A DNA stretch of 64,000 nt from Melampsora larici-populina 98AG31 (taxonomy: Eukaryota > Basidiomycota > Pucciniomycetes > Pucciniales > Melampsoraceae): assembly GCF_000204055.1 (NCBI RefSeq), contig NW_006768773.1, forward strand, positions 251,805-315,804, given 5' to 3'. Shown here piece by piece: positions 22,831 through 34,264 of the stretch. A program made the translations under genes and the position numbers. The notes beneath the pieces were generated by a model. That model saw only the letters and a program-made list of their open reading frames with translations, did no database searches and had not been told where the DNA came from. Numbering within the stretch: position 1 is the stretch's first letter; each line of letters opens with the position of its first letter.

Positions 22831-23597
22831 GATATCTATTTAACTTGAGGAATCAATAGACAAATGTCCGTGACGGTGATATTGGAGAGAGGGTACGGAT
22901 TCGGGAATCGGATTGTCCGTGATGGAGGTAACAAGGTTCAACCTTGTACTTGGAGCTGAAAAAAAATGGGGTGAAGTCAATGTGAACACGTTCGTGTGTT
23001 TTCGGTGAGGAAATATAGCGGGCACCCGGCCGGGTCGGGGCGCCTGGGACACCCTCAGGGTTTTTGCTAGTATCACTAGCTTAGGTTAACGTGGACCGCG
23101 GCGCGGACCACTGGCCTCATGGATATCGTCGGGCAGACTCGGCCGGGCGGGGCCAGGGCCGGGTCACAGCCCTACTTGGTACTGATTGTTTCAGACTGAG
23201 GTAGGAGCGCGTCGGGGAAGCCCGGTCCCGGGTCTGCACCTCTTTTTCGCCACGGTTAAATTTTTCCGTTTTTGGCGTGGTGCAGGCCTGGAACCCAGCT
23301 GGGTGGGTGGGAGGTACTAGGCCTTCGCCCCGACCCCGGAATTTCGGGGACTCCCCGGCTCCCGCCCCCGCGGGGGCGGGTTTTGGGAAGAAAAATCCCG
23401 CGGGGAACAGCGGGGGCGGGAGCCGGGAGCGATGGCAATTCCCCGCACTCCCCGGCTTTTTAGGCAAGTTTTTGGGGGACAGCAGAACATGGGCAAAGGT
23501 GTATTTCATTCCATATAAGACAGCACGTTTGGACTTTAAATCACATATATCACTATGTTTTCAATTTCCTATCATTTGTAATCAAGACTCTTTTCAT

Positions 23598-25956
23598 TTA
23601 TTCATCGAGGCCATCGAAATAAGCTGGGCCAAAGGCGCGGTACCACTCTTTAACACAAAGAAGACGCTCAACTGTATCGGGATTAAGTGTTAATCTTGAA
23701 TATCGCAGGACAGCCCTTCCTTCGGAAAAGACGTGCTCGGAAGGGCAGCTTGTGGCTGGAATGGCGAGGTAAGCCATTGCCATGGCAGACAGGGCAGGGT
23801 AAGCCTTCACCCTTCCCTTCCAGTACGCAAGGATATCGTTATCCTTGTGTTCAAGCGGCTCCAAAAGATAACGAGTAATCTCGTTTGTGACTGAATTGTT
23901 GTCGGAGATTTCTGGTACGCCAAACAGGTCGTCGTCAAGTGATGTAGCGGGGGTGGGAGCTGGTGAATGGGTGTTGATTATCTCAGGAGTTGCAAAGCTG
24001 GCATAAGCCTGTGCAGCTTCGATGAAATCTGCCCTCAACCAGTCGGCCGAGTGCCCATAGATTGCAAGAGAGTCAAAGTGAGTTTTGTAAAACTCTAATT
24101 TAACACGAGGATCTAGAATAGTCAAACAGACGGGGCCTGGTTTCTTCAAGGCAGCAATTAGGTACGTTTGAAGTTTGTCGATCATGTCATCAGCTGCTGG
24201 GATAAGCTGACCGATGTCGTATGTATGGCGTACCTGCAATCATCAAATCTTGAATCCAATTAGCTTGAGAAACCGATGATGAAGAGAGGTAAAGAAATCT
24301 TACCGCTTGTAATTTGTTGATCACGACAACATAGATTGGAATCACACTGTTGATTGTAGGGTACCTGGTTGCACAAAGTCGCTCGGTCGCATCATTAAGC
24401 GGTTTGAGAAAGTTGATCATAACTTCAAGCTGCTTCCACTCGATCGGAGTCAACTTGAACTTCGCTCCCTCAGGGGTCGCAGAGAATTGATCACAAGCAG
24501 TCCTATGCGAGAAAAAAAGTTGTCAGCATAGGAAGGTGAGTAGTTAAGCTATGTTGAACGTACCTGAGTAACAAGGCACGCTCAAACATAGCGTAGGTGG
24601 AGTTCCAACGAGTTCGCACATCAAGGATTAGCGTTTGAGCCGCAGTAGGTGTAGAAGCGTTAGGTGGGAACAGTCAAATGAAGTTCTGAAACGACTCCAG
24701 GCGCTGAGGGCTGCCGCGAGTGTAAGTAGAGATACCATGAATGCACTTGTAAACAGAAGCCATATCGACATGGGCTCCATCAGGTGTATCCACCAGATGG
24801 TCAATGGCCATCGGATTTGCTGGGAGATCGTCACCGTCGTCTGAGGATTCATCAAGTGGCCTGAGAACTTTGAGTCCAGCAATCACAGCTAGATTTAGAA
24901 CGTGTGCTACACAGCCTAGAAGGTTCTTGTCGGCCTTGAAAGTCCCACCCGAAGCAGCCTCGATCTCTTTTGCCATGGTTTTGTTGGAGGATGCATTGTC
25001 CGTGGTGATCGAGGCGAGATTCTTCAGACCTCCATAAGGGGCAATTGTTTCCATAAACAATTCCGCAAAGTTTTTGCCCGTGTGGGCTCCTGAAAGAAAC
25101 CACAAGTCAGTTAAAAGTTCAAATTATTTGAAGAAAATAGAAACACTGACCCTGGACGTGAGGAATGCGGAGAAGGACATCGACCTTCTCAAAATTCAAG
25201 TTGATCATATGAGCCGTGACCGCCATGAACACCGTATTGGTCGGCGCTGTCCACGCATCGAGTGTGTATGAGACAGCGGGAGCTTCAGCGAGTAGTTGCC
25301 CTTGGAGGTGTTCTTGATGAAAGAGAAACACCTCTCGCAAGTGCCGAGTTATAGCATCTTACTTGACTATCATGGAAGTCGTTTCGGCGTTACAAAGTCT
25401 AAGTAAAGTAGTAAATGACTTCTTCTCGATCATTGCAAACAAAAGATCACAATCGGAAATAAGATAACAGATCGCTGTCTTTAGAGAAGCTGTAGTCAAG
25501 CGAGGCTTCAAAATGAAGCGAACAATCATGGATGGATGAGACTCGAGTGAGAAAAAGGATAAAAGACTGAAGAATGAAGAATGATGGAAGGATGAAAAGA
25601 TTCAGAGAAAGACTTACCATGCTTTTTGACTTCCCAGTTTCCAAGAATCGCTGGATCATGCCCATCCGTTTTGCCCTCTTGTTGGGATCTCCAAGCTTAT
25701 GTTTGGCGGTGAGATGATCGGACATCCCTTTTGTGCTTGATCTTAGGTCACGAACGAGTAACGCTCCACATTCTATCCCACGCTTCGATGTCACAGTGCA
25801 CTGAACCTTCTTGCCGCACGCTGTAGGGTTAAAGTGAGTCCAAACCCAGCTTCTCTTACCGTTGTTAGAGGCTGTGTTGATATGAGCATCTTCGACTTCT
25901 GGGCCATCTCCGGCCTGAATACCCGCAGAATCACCGGTGAGATCGATTTGGTCCAT
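23598..25956 (-). pseudogene. hAT 2 transposase with two in-frame stops
   Basis: Start ATG at 25956. Exon 1 encodes a BED-like zinc finger (SWVWTHFNP, HLTAKHK). Later exons carry the hAT core (VSYTLDAWTAPTNTVFMAVT; HTGKNFAELFME; ITTDNASSNKTM; GCVAHVLNLAVIAG), then VRTRWNSTYAMFERALLL, and finally the C-terminal dimerisation block (LAIPATSCPSEHVFSEGR) to a stop near 23598. The gene would be complete but for a TAA at 25359-25361 (just after MIVK, before DAITRHLREVF) and a TGA at about 24674-24676 (after FQNFI, before LFPPNAS). Both lie inside otherwise continuous frames. The TGA fits CGA mutated by C to T. It is distinct from hAT 1 in sequence and likely dead. Confidence 0.85.
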
Positions 25957-26067
25957 GATATCGATGAGGGGATAAAGCGATTTTGGTGATTTCGAACTTG
26001 AAGGGAAATGGAGTTAAATAGGCGAAAGAAAGGGTAAGAGAAAGGGGAAAAGGGAAGGTTTCATCTA

Positions 26068-26208
26068 CACTGCCAGCATTAAAGAGGTTCCCAGATGGGA
26101 ATATGGCTCGTAGGTATCAGACCGCCATTGTAATATATGTAGTCACGAAGGCTGTCTGATTCCTACAACCCATATTCCCATCTGGGAACCTCTTTAATGC
26201 TGACAGTG
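26068..26208. mobile_element. CACTG-type MITE, copy a (141 bp, in hAT 2)
   Basis: It starts CACTGCCAGCATTAAAGAGG and ends with the near-perfect complement (...CTTTAATGCTGACAGTG). The inverted repeat spans roughly 50 bp per side, so most of the element folds on itself. It is flanked by CTA on both sides (26065-26067, 26209-26211). CACTA-superfamily elements have CACTA/CACTG ends and 2-3 bp duplications, which fits. Confidence 0.88.
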
Positions 26209-26755
26209 CTAAACCTTCCCCTTGAATCGCGGTTGTCGCGTCTCCTGGTCCGTCCGAGGCCTGTTCGGCTACCATTTTAGACTATTCGTAATTTGGTTTG
26301 TTGATTCGATTGAGTTTGGAGGGGTAGAGGGCGCTAGAGGAGGTGTGAGAGGAGTCGTGATGGAGTCTTCTGACCCCTTGGGTTCCTTTTTTGGGATTTT
26401 TTTTTAATTTTTTTTTTTTCAAATTTTTAGGGTGCTCCCCGCAGCCCCGCATACCCCGGCGGGGAGTGCGGGGGCGGGCCTCGGGAGAGGAAAACGCTAA
26501 CCCCGAGTTCCGGGGACCCCGCGGGTTTGGGCCACGGGATACCTCAGATTGGCCGGGGAGGTGCCGGGGCAAAGGCCTAGGAGGTACGCAAAAGATTTTG
26601 TGGAGTAATATGAAGTTCTGAATGAACTGTGGAATGACAAAGTTCTGCGTTTAAGGTTTTGGTGTGGTGTGTGAAAATTTTCTACACAGAAAATTATTCG
26701 ACCTGAGATGATCTCATACAGCTGTACAGCTACCACACTCACTTAGAACTTCCGT

Positions 26756-26791
26756 TGTAGAACTCCTACGCTGTGGAGCGTAGGCAGAGCC
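26756..26791 (-). repeat. LTR-like terminus related to the one at 20730
   Basis: TGTAGAACTCCTACGC, followed by a complementary GCGTAGG stem and GAGCC, matches the inward-read right end of the 19033-20730 insertion over about 36 bp with three or four differences; the similarity then stops. It may mark the end of an LTR element lying to the right, possibly the one that owned the gag-protease remnant at 30861-32487. No matching second end or duplication was found. Confidence 0.4.
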
Positions 26792-27450
26792 TTGAGGGGA
26801 AGAAACAACCCAAGTAGGATAAACCTCCAAGAGCCGTAACCAAAAAACGCCATTAAGCTGCCCTCAAAATACAGTGAGACACTTCTCGCCAACCTTTCTA
26901 CCACCAAAAGTAAGCTTCCAACCTTGATTATCCAATCTACAAGCTTTAGTTCAGCTTTAAGAATCCCCGTAAAGGTCCTATGGTTCAAAAACAGATGTAA
27001 ACAAGCTGTTTTTTACTACGTTCCCCAATGCAGTTCTCAAAAAACTTTCCCGCAGCAAGTAAAAAAATAATAAAACCTTGAAAATACCTCCAAAACCTTG
27101 ATCTTAAACTTCTACAGATCCCGACAATACCCTACACACCCTATCCAACTTTAAACCCAGCAATTTGCACCTGTAACAGTGCAAAAGGTACCCTAATACC
27201 CTAGGACAAAACCCCTAGGTAGCTAAGCGAGATAAGTAAAAAAAATAACAAAATAAAAATAATAATCCAATTTTCAAAATCCCCAGTATAAGGGTTTCAA
27301 AAAAATCTTCGATAACACTTGTCTTCAACCCTTATATTCAAAATAAAGGTAAGACCTTGATCTCCTTTCTCTTGTTCTCTCTACCAATGCGATGAAATAA
27401 GAAAACTAACACTTGATTTTTTTTTTTTTTATTACTTCTTTATCTTAGAT
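26792..27450. other. Non-coding AT-rich stretch
   Basis: No gene or clear repeat is seen. If the terminus at 26756 is real, this would be LTR sequence. Confidence 0.3.
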
Positions 27451-27813
27451 CAATACCGCAAGAGCACCGCACTATGTTGCAGTTGTGGTGCGGTTGCGTA
27501 GCGCTTTTGGGCGCCGCAATAGCAACGCAATATAGTGCGGTGCCAGCGCTCCGCAATCCGGGTTCAAAAAACCCCTTGGTCAGAAACCCGCACCGCAATT
27601 GCGGTCGGTTTTTGACGGTTATTTAGGGCAAATATTGCGGAAATAGGGCAATATTGCGCATTTTCCGCAATATTTGCCCAACCGCTCCGCAACGGCAAGT
27701 TACAAAAAAAACACCCCATTGCGGAGTGGTTGCGTAGCGTAATAATGCGCCGACTGCGCAACGCAATGGAAATAGGTCGAAATCCATTGCGTTGCGTAGC
27801 GCTTGCGGTGTTG
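27451..27813. mobile_element. MITE-like element rich in CGCAA/TTGCG motifs
   Basis: The ends CAATACCGCAAGAGC (27451) and GCGCTTGCGGTGTTG (to 27813) form a 15-bp imperfect inverted repeat with two mismatches. The flanks are CTTAGAT on the left and CTTAGAC on the right, a possible 6-7 bp duplication. The interior is saturated with CGCAA/TTGCG pentamers on both strands (GTTGCGTAGCG several times), unlike surrounding DNA. It has no coding capacity and the superfamily is not assigned. Confidence 0.55.
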
Positions 27814-29639
27814 CTTAGACTCTGATCGATTAAAAAAGGAAACTTCTAACAAAAGCTCAACGCTTTGATTCCGTCCGAATCGAACGGACTCGATAATGAT
27901 CAAAAGAAAAAAAGAAGACTTTCAAAAACCTCTCTCTACGATAAGACCCGCAACTTCACACTCCAACAATCAAAAACATCCTTTTATACCCAACCCTTCA
28001 AACCTAATCAAACCTATTGTAAGTTTGATTTTTTGCTTTTATCATTCCCATCTTCTAACCTCTTCTTAAGACCTATCCTGAGTTGTTTCTATGTTGTTTT
28101 TTAGGTCGGTCCGAGTCAAATCAAGCCTTGGACACTTCTCAATTGATCAAATAATCTATTACTGTTGACCTGTCACCACCCATTTCATCAATTCCCATCA
28201 AATCAAAAAATCGATTTTTTGATCCTGTGGTAAGTCCTTCTGAATGTTTCTTCTGATTCATTCATTGGTCTCTTCTAACATTTCTATATAGTTTTTGTCT
28301 AGCTTCATTTGATTGTAGCCTCCTTTGGATTAAATTCGATTTTTCAATTTTAAACATAGGTGAAAGTGAACATAAATGAGAAGCCACTTGAAGATAGTGA
28401 AGTTGTTGAAGGAGAAGAAGATGATTGATTGGAAAATTCAAATGTTTGTATATAGTTTGTTTTTGTTTTGAGTTATGTACTTTTGTCAAGTTTAAATGTT
28501 TTGAAATAAATTGTTTATAATTCAACAAAAGTAAATAAATACTTTAAGATAAGACAAAAACTAAAGTGGAAGAGATTAACATTGAATGATGATGAGTTGA
28601 AGTTCTATCAGTGAATTTTTAAATTGATTTAATTATAGAGTTCTTTTGTTTTTTGAGTTTGCTGTTGTTTTGTTATTTTTGGAAGAGTTTGACAGGTTTA
28701 AATAATTGAAGTAGATTGATTGAGCTGGAGAAATTGAAGATGATAATCAATTTTATTGATAGGTGGTGACCTTAAAAGACACTTGAAATGAATATTTTAT
28801 TATTCTCAGTTTCTTTCTGAATTGCTTGATTGATTGATTGATTGAGTTATTTCCGAATATATCTTGGTCTTGGCGCGAACATTTGGATTACCACATCCTC
28901 CCCCAACTTCTACGCTGTCCTCAGCGCTGCAGACAAATTCTTGAAGGGAAGACATGCACCCTAAAATGCAAGATTGATGACCACCTCCCCCAACTTAAAT
29001 CTGAAACCCCAACTCAAAGTAAAAAGGACATCGTTGGATATACCTATAACCACGTCCATTGGCTTGAATTTAAGACCCAACCTCTTGAGAAACCATGAAC
29101 CACCCCCCCAACTTAGATGTGAAACCCCCATTCCTACGTCCATGTCCCTTTTACCCCATTTGGTCTTTATTATTATCTTTATATATATTTATATTTTGTT
29201 CTATTTTTGATTTTATTTCTTTGATGTATTTTATTTTATGCTTGTATTTGTTTTTTTTTTTTTTTTTTTATTTACCAATACCTTCCACCCCATAATTACT
29301 CCTTTGCCGTCCAGTACCAACTTGGATTGTCTTCCACATAATTTTCCGCTTTCCGACCTTAAAACTTATGATAATATTCTTATTCCCAATTTCTCAAAAA
29401 AAACTCTAACGTAACCTCAGTAACCATATTCCTTAGTCCTGACAAAATAATTTCCAATTTGTTACCGTAACATCAATATACCAATTCTAATAACTTTAAC
29501 CTGGAGTCTGTCCCAGTAATCCTAACAATATATCTCAAGAATCCATCATCCGCCCCAATGCCTTTAACATCAAATTTGCTTCCGCCGCCCCAAGAATAAC
29601 CTTCCGCCGCCCAAGTAACTATTCAGTATCCAATAAAAG
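27814..29639. other. AT-rich non-coding region with simple repeats
   Basis: No gene is supported. It contains an (ATTG)n run near 28826-28846, three CACCTCCCCCAACTT-like blocks between about 28895 and 29115 spaced about 85-120 bp, and a long poly-T near 29250. Confidence 0.35.
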
Positions 29640-30740
29640 TAAAGTAAAAAAAGTTTGTATGTAGTAGTAATCCATTTATGTTGTGTTTGTTGTTTTTAAA
29701 TTTTGATCTACCTTAGTAGCCATCCCCTATCCCCCTACTACATGTTGTTGTGATTTGTAATCGTGATTGTTTTGCCCATTATGACTTGTGATTTTGTTGT
29801 ATGACTTATACCCGCTGCACATCCACCAGAAAAAGAAAAGAAAGAAAGAAAAAAGAGAAAAAAAAGAAAGAAAAGCTGCCGCTACGCTGATGACTTGATT
29901 GTAAAGTATGCTTCGCCCAATGACTTGTGATTTTGACCTCATGCGTTTGCCCATGCCGCTTCGATGGTTGACCCGATTTCCACCTACTATATCCCACCAA
30001 GAAGAAAGAGAGAAAAGAGAAAAAAGAAAAAGGAAAAAGGAAAAAGATGATGATTTTGTTGTTGTTTGATTGATGTTTGAATTTTTAAATTTTGATAAGC
30101 CCCTACACGTCCTCCTACCATGACCGAGAAAAAAGAAAAGAAAAGAAGAAAATGAGATAAAAGAAAAAGAAGAAAAAGAAAAAAGCCCCTTAAACAGGAG
30201 TAATTTTGAGTTTTATAAGTAGTGTTCCAATAATATATTGATTCGATTTGTATTGTTTGATTTTGAATTGATTTGTTGTGCCCACCATGTACCCTACTAC
30301 TTATTGTTGTTTTGATTGTTTTGATGTTGATTTTAAGTTGCTATTATTGTAATTGATTTCCACCATCCATTCATTCCTTTGGTCCACCGTTCTCAGCCGC
30401 CATATCCAACTACCAAAAGAGACCAAGAAAATGAAAAATGTTGAAAATGATAAGATATTAAATTGATTTGAAATAAAATTCTGAAAAACAAAGAAATAAA
30501 TGAAGAAAAGAGAAAGAAATAAATGAAAGAAACACAAGGTATTGTAGCAGTAATCCATTTTATTTTATTTTTATTTTGAAGTGTAATTTGACTAATTCTT
30601 GTCTTGATGTTATAACTTGTACCCCACCCGTTCCCCCTGCTAATTTTGTTTGATTATGTGACCTATATAAAAGAAAAAATGAGACTGAAAAATGAAAAAG
30701 AGAAAGAGAAAATATGATAAGAAACCAAACCAAAATAATG
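29640..30740. repeat. Degenerate array of polypurine tracts and GTAGTAATCC-type units
   Basis: Four or more diverged units, starting near 29655, 30050, 30215 and 30535, each combine a T/G-rich segment, a C-rich 'CCCCTACT'-like stretch and an A/G tract of 30-60 bases (AGAAAAGAAAGAAAG type). No coding potential. It lies downstream of the minus-strand gag-protease gene. Confidence 0.45.
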
Positions 30741-30860
30741 AAACAGAGATTGAGAATTCTTTATACACCAAGTCCCCATATTTGCTACTAGTTGGTGATA
30801 GACATCCAAGGTTACTTGGATTTTATATATGCTGAATGCCCATTGATTCACCAACACCCC

Positions 30861-32487
30861 CTACAACAAATGATCCCCAATTCCAGAAGCCTCCTCCACA
30901 TAATTTGGAGCATCCCAGGAATCTTCCTCCAACACTGCCTCTTTACACAATCCTTGCCCCTCTTTCCATCCCACTGTTGTCCTCTTCTCACCAAAGTCCA
31001 ACTCCCGCTCCCAAGATCCATCTTCCGGCTGACAAATTGTATATCTTGTCCAGATGCCCCTCTCATCCCTTAAGGTCATCCTTTCACCAATAGCCTTCCC
31101 AAACTCTAATCCAGCCCTGAAATCCATCAAAAAAGGTCTTCCGAGCAATATTGGACATTTGTCCTCCTTGGCAATCCAGAAGTGGGCTGTCCCTTGAACT
31201 TTTGTCCCCACTCCAACCTCCACCGCTTCACCAATACCTACCAACTCTGTCCTTTGTCCTCCTATGCCCCTTACACCTGATTTAACTGGTATCATAGAGA
31301 CCAGTCCAAGCTCCAAAGCCACTGATTCCGGCAAGATATTAATCTGGGAGCCAGAATCCACCAACACCTTCACCCTTTTCCTCTTTCCTCCAAGCATAAT
31401 ATCCAAGTACCCCAATGGACAAGAGTACAACACATCTTCATCATCACTTTCACTATCTTCCACCGACTCTTCTTTGTCCAAACCTCCTGCCGCAGCTCTC
31501 ATAGGTTGGAGAATACGAGGAACCACCACCCTCCTCTTTGAGACTTGCTTCTTGACGTGCTCTGCCAGTGATGGCGAGATTGCACACAACTCTCCAACTT
31601 CAGCTTGGATCTGAGTCCTCATGATCTTCTCCACAACTTTATCCATCACACCCTCATAACCCCTTTCCACCGGCCTCTCAAACTTCCCCTTCAGGATATC
31701 ACTCTTATCCACCCTGGGAGCCAGAATGGTTGCCTTCTGCTTCCCATTCCCTCTGTCCTTCAATCTTGCAAGAGGCTCATCATCACTTTCCACCTCTTCA
31801 CCTTCTTCCTCTACTCCATCTACATCCATCCATCCATCCTCCTCTGGCTCTATCGCCCTTTTCTTCTTGGCTGTCCCCGCTGGTTCCGCCTTCCCTCTTG
31901 TCCGCTTAACCTCCACATCATACACGTTAGTTCCCGCCCCGGCCATAGCTGCCTTGGTCTTGAAACTAGAACTGGAAACAGCAGGCATCTTCCAAGCTTC
32001 CAGAACACCACAATTTGCTCTCAACTCTTGAAGTTGAGGATTCCCATCAGTCCCCTTGGTAAGAACTCCGGTCACCGCCACCTTTTCTTGAACCACCGGA
32101 GCCACGGGAGGAGCAGGTGCTGCCTGAACCGGAGGTTGAGCTGCTACTGCTCGTGCAGCCGCTGAGTTGGCCGCCGCCTGCTTTGCCTGTTCGACCTGAA
32201 GTGAATGGTCCGCCACCACCGTCCTGATAGTTGAGCACTATCCCACTTCACCACAGCACCATTCGAGAGCACATAAGTGTTGTTATGCTCCGTGACATAA
32301 CCATCATTTATGTCCCGCTGCTTATCAGGACACCTATTATGCCCATGTCCTTCCCGAGCACAATAGTAACACATCAACGGCCCATCTCTAAAAGGCTTCT
32401 GTTGATACTCCCCCCTTGCCGGTCCATAATTCTCCGGTCCTCCTCCATTAGCTTGAGAAGCCTGGTTCCCCTGGAACTGCCCTCCTC
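30861..32487 (-). pseudogene. Retrotransposon gag-protease remnant, 5'-truncated
   Basis: On minus, the frame opens at the breakpoint near 32487 with a Gln/Gly-rich stretch, then a CCHC zinc knuckle (CYYCAREGHGHNRC, about 32370). A one-base frame change follows near 32225. A 450-codon frame then holds an Ala/Pro-rich region and a retropepsin-like domain with the DSG active site (VLVDSGSQINILPESVA), a GIGG flap-like motif and ILLGRPFLMDF. It ends at 30861 with no reverse transcriptase downstream. This matches gag-pro genes of LTR retrotransposons; the rest of gag and all of pol are missing. Intact-looking protease with no pol could also mean a non-autonomous element. The plus-strand frames in the same interval are shadows. 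Confidence 0.7.
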
Positions 32488-33448
32488 ACAGGGGCCAAAA
32501 TTGATGCTCACAACTATGTGAGCGTTGTAGACTTTCCTGAAGTCTCCAAAAAAGATTCATTTTGTTTCAGAATCATTCAATTGATGAGTTTGGTAGTGTT
32601 CAGGCGATCAGGCTGTTTTGCTCAGAGTTTGCTTGGTGTTGCTGGAGAATGCTCATTTTCATCATGGATGAGCATTCTTTGGGCTCAGTCTCTGAGATGA
32701 GCATTCAGGATCCGCTCATGAGGCATACTCAGAACAGCTCAGAACCTCTCCAAGATGGAAAGAAAATCATTTTTTTGACCACCCTTCCCAATACATGTCA
32801 GCACTACGCCACAAATTTACCGCACTTTTGTTGAAATCTGGTTTTGGGGTACCCAAGAATCACAGCCGGAACCCTGCTCAAATTCCACTCACAAACTGAC
32901 CTTTGTTTATGTGTTTTTAGTTGCGGCAGTATTATTTTTTGCTCAAAGACAAGAAAGATATACAATGAACAAGGTATCTCTGAATTAACGTCTTCCCTTT
33001 TCTTTTCTTAATGTAGTCTTTTGACATCCAGCGTTCTTGTTTCATGCCTACCAGTACACCTGACGATCCAATTACCCATCAACTCACATGCCTAGGTATG
33101 GTAGTCTTGCTAGTCAATTTCAAAATTGTTGATCAAAGCTGGATACAATCAAACATAAGTTTACAAACGTTTTCTCACCATTGACTTCTTTAAAATTCAG
33201 TTTTACTTACTTTGGTCTCTTTTTGGTTTTTTTGGGATTTGAAAAGAATCAAAAATAAATTTAATGAAACTCCATTACAGATGTTAGATTCATTAACATC
33301 AAATACAAAAGTAGAGGATGATGATGAATTAAATATATGTTTAATTGATGCAGAAGCTGAATTAAGTATAGATCAATCAGTTTTAGTTTTAGATGATGAT
33401 GATGTTGATGAAAATCAATCTGATGGAGGTTCTTCTGATTCTGATTAA
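32488..33448 (+). pseudogene. 3' exons of an unidentified gene, truncated at the breakpoint
   Basis: Several coding-like pieces on plus can be joined by GT-AG borders: KIDAHNYVSVVDFPEVSKKD to LLGVAGECSFSSWMSILWAQ (32488-32700), AAVLFFAQRQERYTMNK (about 32927-32978), SFDIQRSCFMPTSTPDDPIT (about 33018-33092), and an acidic C-terminal exon (33281-33448) ending in a run of Asp/Ser with DDDDVDENQSDGG. The first piece is open to the left breakpoint, so the 5' part is absent. The composition suggests the end of a transposase-like protein, but I cannot name the family. Confidence 0.35.
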
Positions 33449-34264
33449 AAAAAACTTTTAAAACCGATTCTTTTTTTCTCTCATGCTTTTGTAGTCCAGT
33501 TGTAAAAAGGTCTTTTTTGATGGATGGTTTATCATTCTTTAGTTGTATATACTACAAATGAATTTATGTTGTGCATCACATCCAATTGCTTCGGTTTGAC
33601 TTTCAATGTTACAAAAAGTGTGAGAGAAGTTCGGTCATGGATCAGGACACCCAGTGCAGAAAAGAATTCTCTGAACTCATTTGACATGGTGTTCTTTAGT
33701 CATTATACCATTGATGTGTGTGTGATGCGAGTTAGAAATCAAAGCAGATAAAACGACAGCGCTTTTAAAGCTTATCCAGATTAAATGAAAGGAAATCAAC
33801 TTTAATCAAAGATTCACCTCTGGCTACCAGAGCCCTGGGATAGTATCTCATGGGAAAAGTGGTTTTCCTGGGGGATGCTATCCCCAACTCCCCTGTAAGA
33901 CTCGATGACTAGAAAGACTCATCTGTTTGAATCTTTCTCTCAAGTCAATTTCCCCAAGGCTTGCTCACAGGCTCAGACTCGTCTGTCCAGGCCACATTCA
34001 GACTCATCTGAAGTCATCCCAAGCTGACCGCACAGGTCTTTACCACACAGACCATCCAATTCATTAGTCAAGACCTACCCCTCATTAGTCAAGACCTACC
34101 CGTTCACCCCGTTCACCGGTACCCTGTTGCACTAATCGCACACTGGTCAGGCAGAGCCTCTGCCGCATCCAGACTTTGTTTTCTTTTCCCCTTCCAACCT
34201 CAATCTCACATCTTCTGATTCTCTCAACTTCTCTTCTTCTCATTCTCCCATTCTCCCATTCTAC
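33449..34264. other. Non-coding region with a stem and short duplications
   Basis: A stem GGGATAGTATC / GATGCTATCCC occurs at about 33838-33882, and a directly repeated CATTAGTCAAGACCTACCC at 34071-34100. These could belong to an LTR, but no second copy is in the window. Confidence 0.3.

Larger units (their letters stand above)
13931..23174 (-). mobile_element. hAT transposon 1, full length, with two nested insertions
   Basis: The ends are TAGGGCTGTGACCCGGCCCT at 13931 and its near-complement finishing ...CCGGGTCACAGCCCTA at 23174. They are flanked by a perfect 8-bp duplication CTTGGTAC (13923-13930 and 23175-23182), the hallmark of hAT insertion. The element carries a hAT transposase gene on the minus strand. 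It is interrupted by a PIF-Harbinger element (14155-18666, between the gene's 3' end and the left terminus) and by an LTR-like element (19033-20730, inside the coding region). Removing both insertions with their duplications leaves about 3.0 kb, a normal hAT size. Both termini are strikingly GC-rich relative to the interior. Confidence 0.9.
23318..26579 (-). mobile_element. hAT transposon 2, full length (3.3 kb)
   Basis: The ends are TAGGCCTTCGCCCCG at 23318 and the near-complement CGGGGCAAAGGCCTA at 26579, flanked by a perfect 8-bp duplication GGAGGTAC (23310-23317, 26580-26587). The termini are very GC-rich, as in hAT 1, and both elements begin TAGG. It contains one hAT transposase gene on minus and a CACTG-type MITE (26068-26208) upstream of that gene. 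Confidence 0.92.

Noticed and set aside
31605..32165. Long plus-strand open frame
   Set aside because: It is the shadow of the minus-strand gag-protease gene; it has no motif and the protease motifs are on the other strand.
33838..34140. Possible copia-type LTR
   Set aside because: A terminal stem and a primer-site-like sequence are suggestive, but no second copy, duplication or pol gene supports it.
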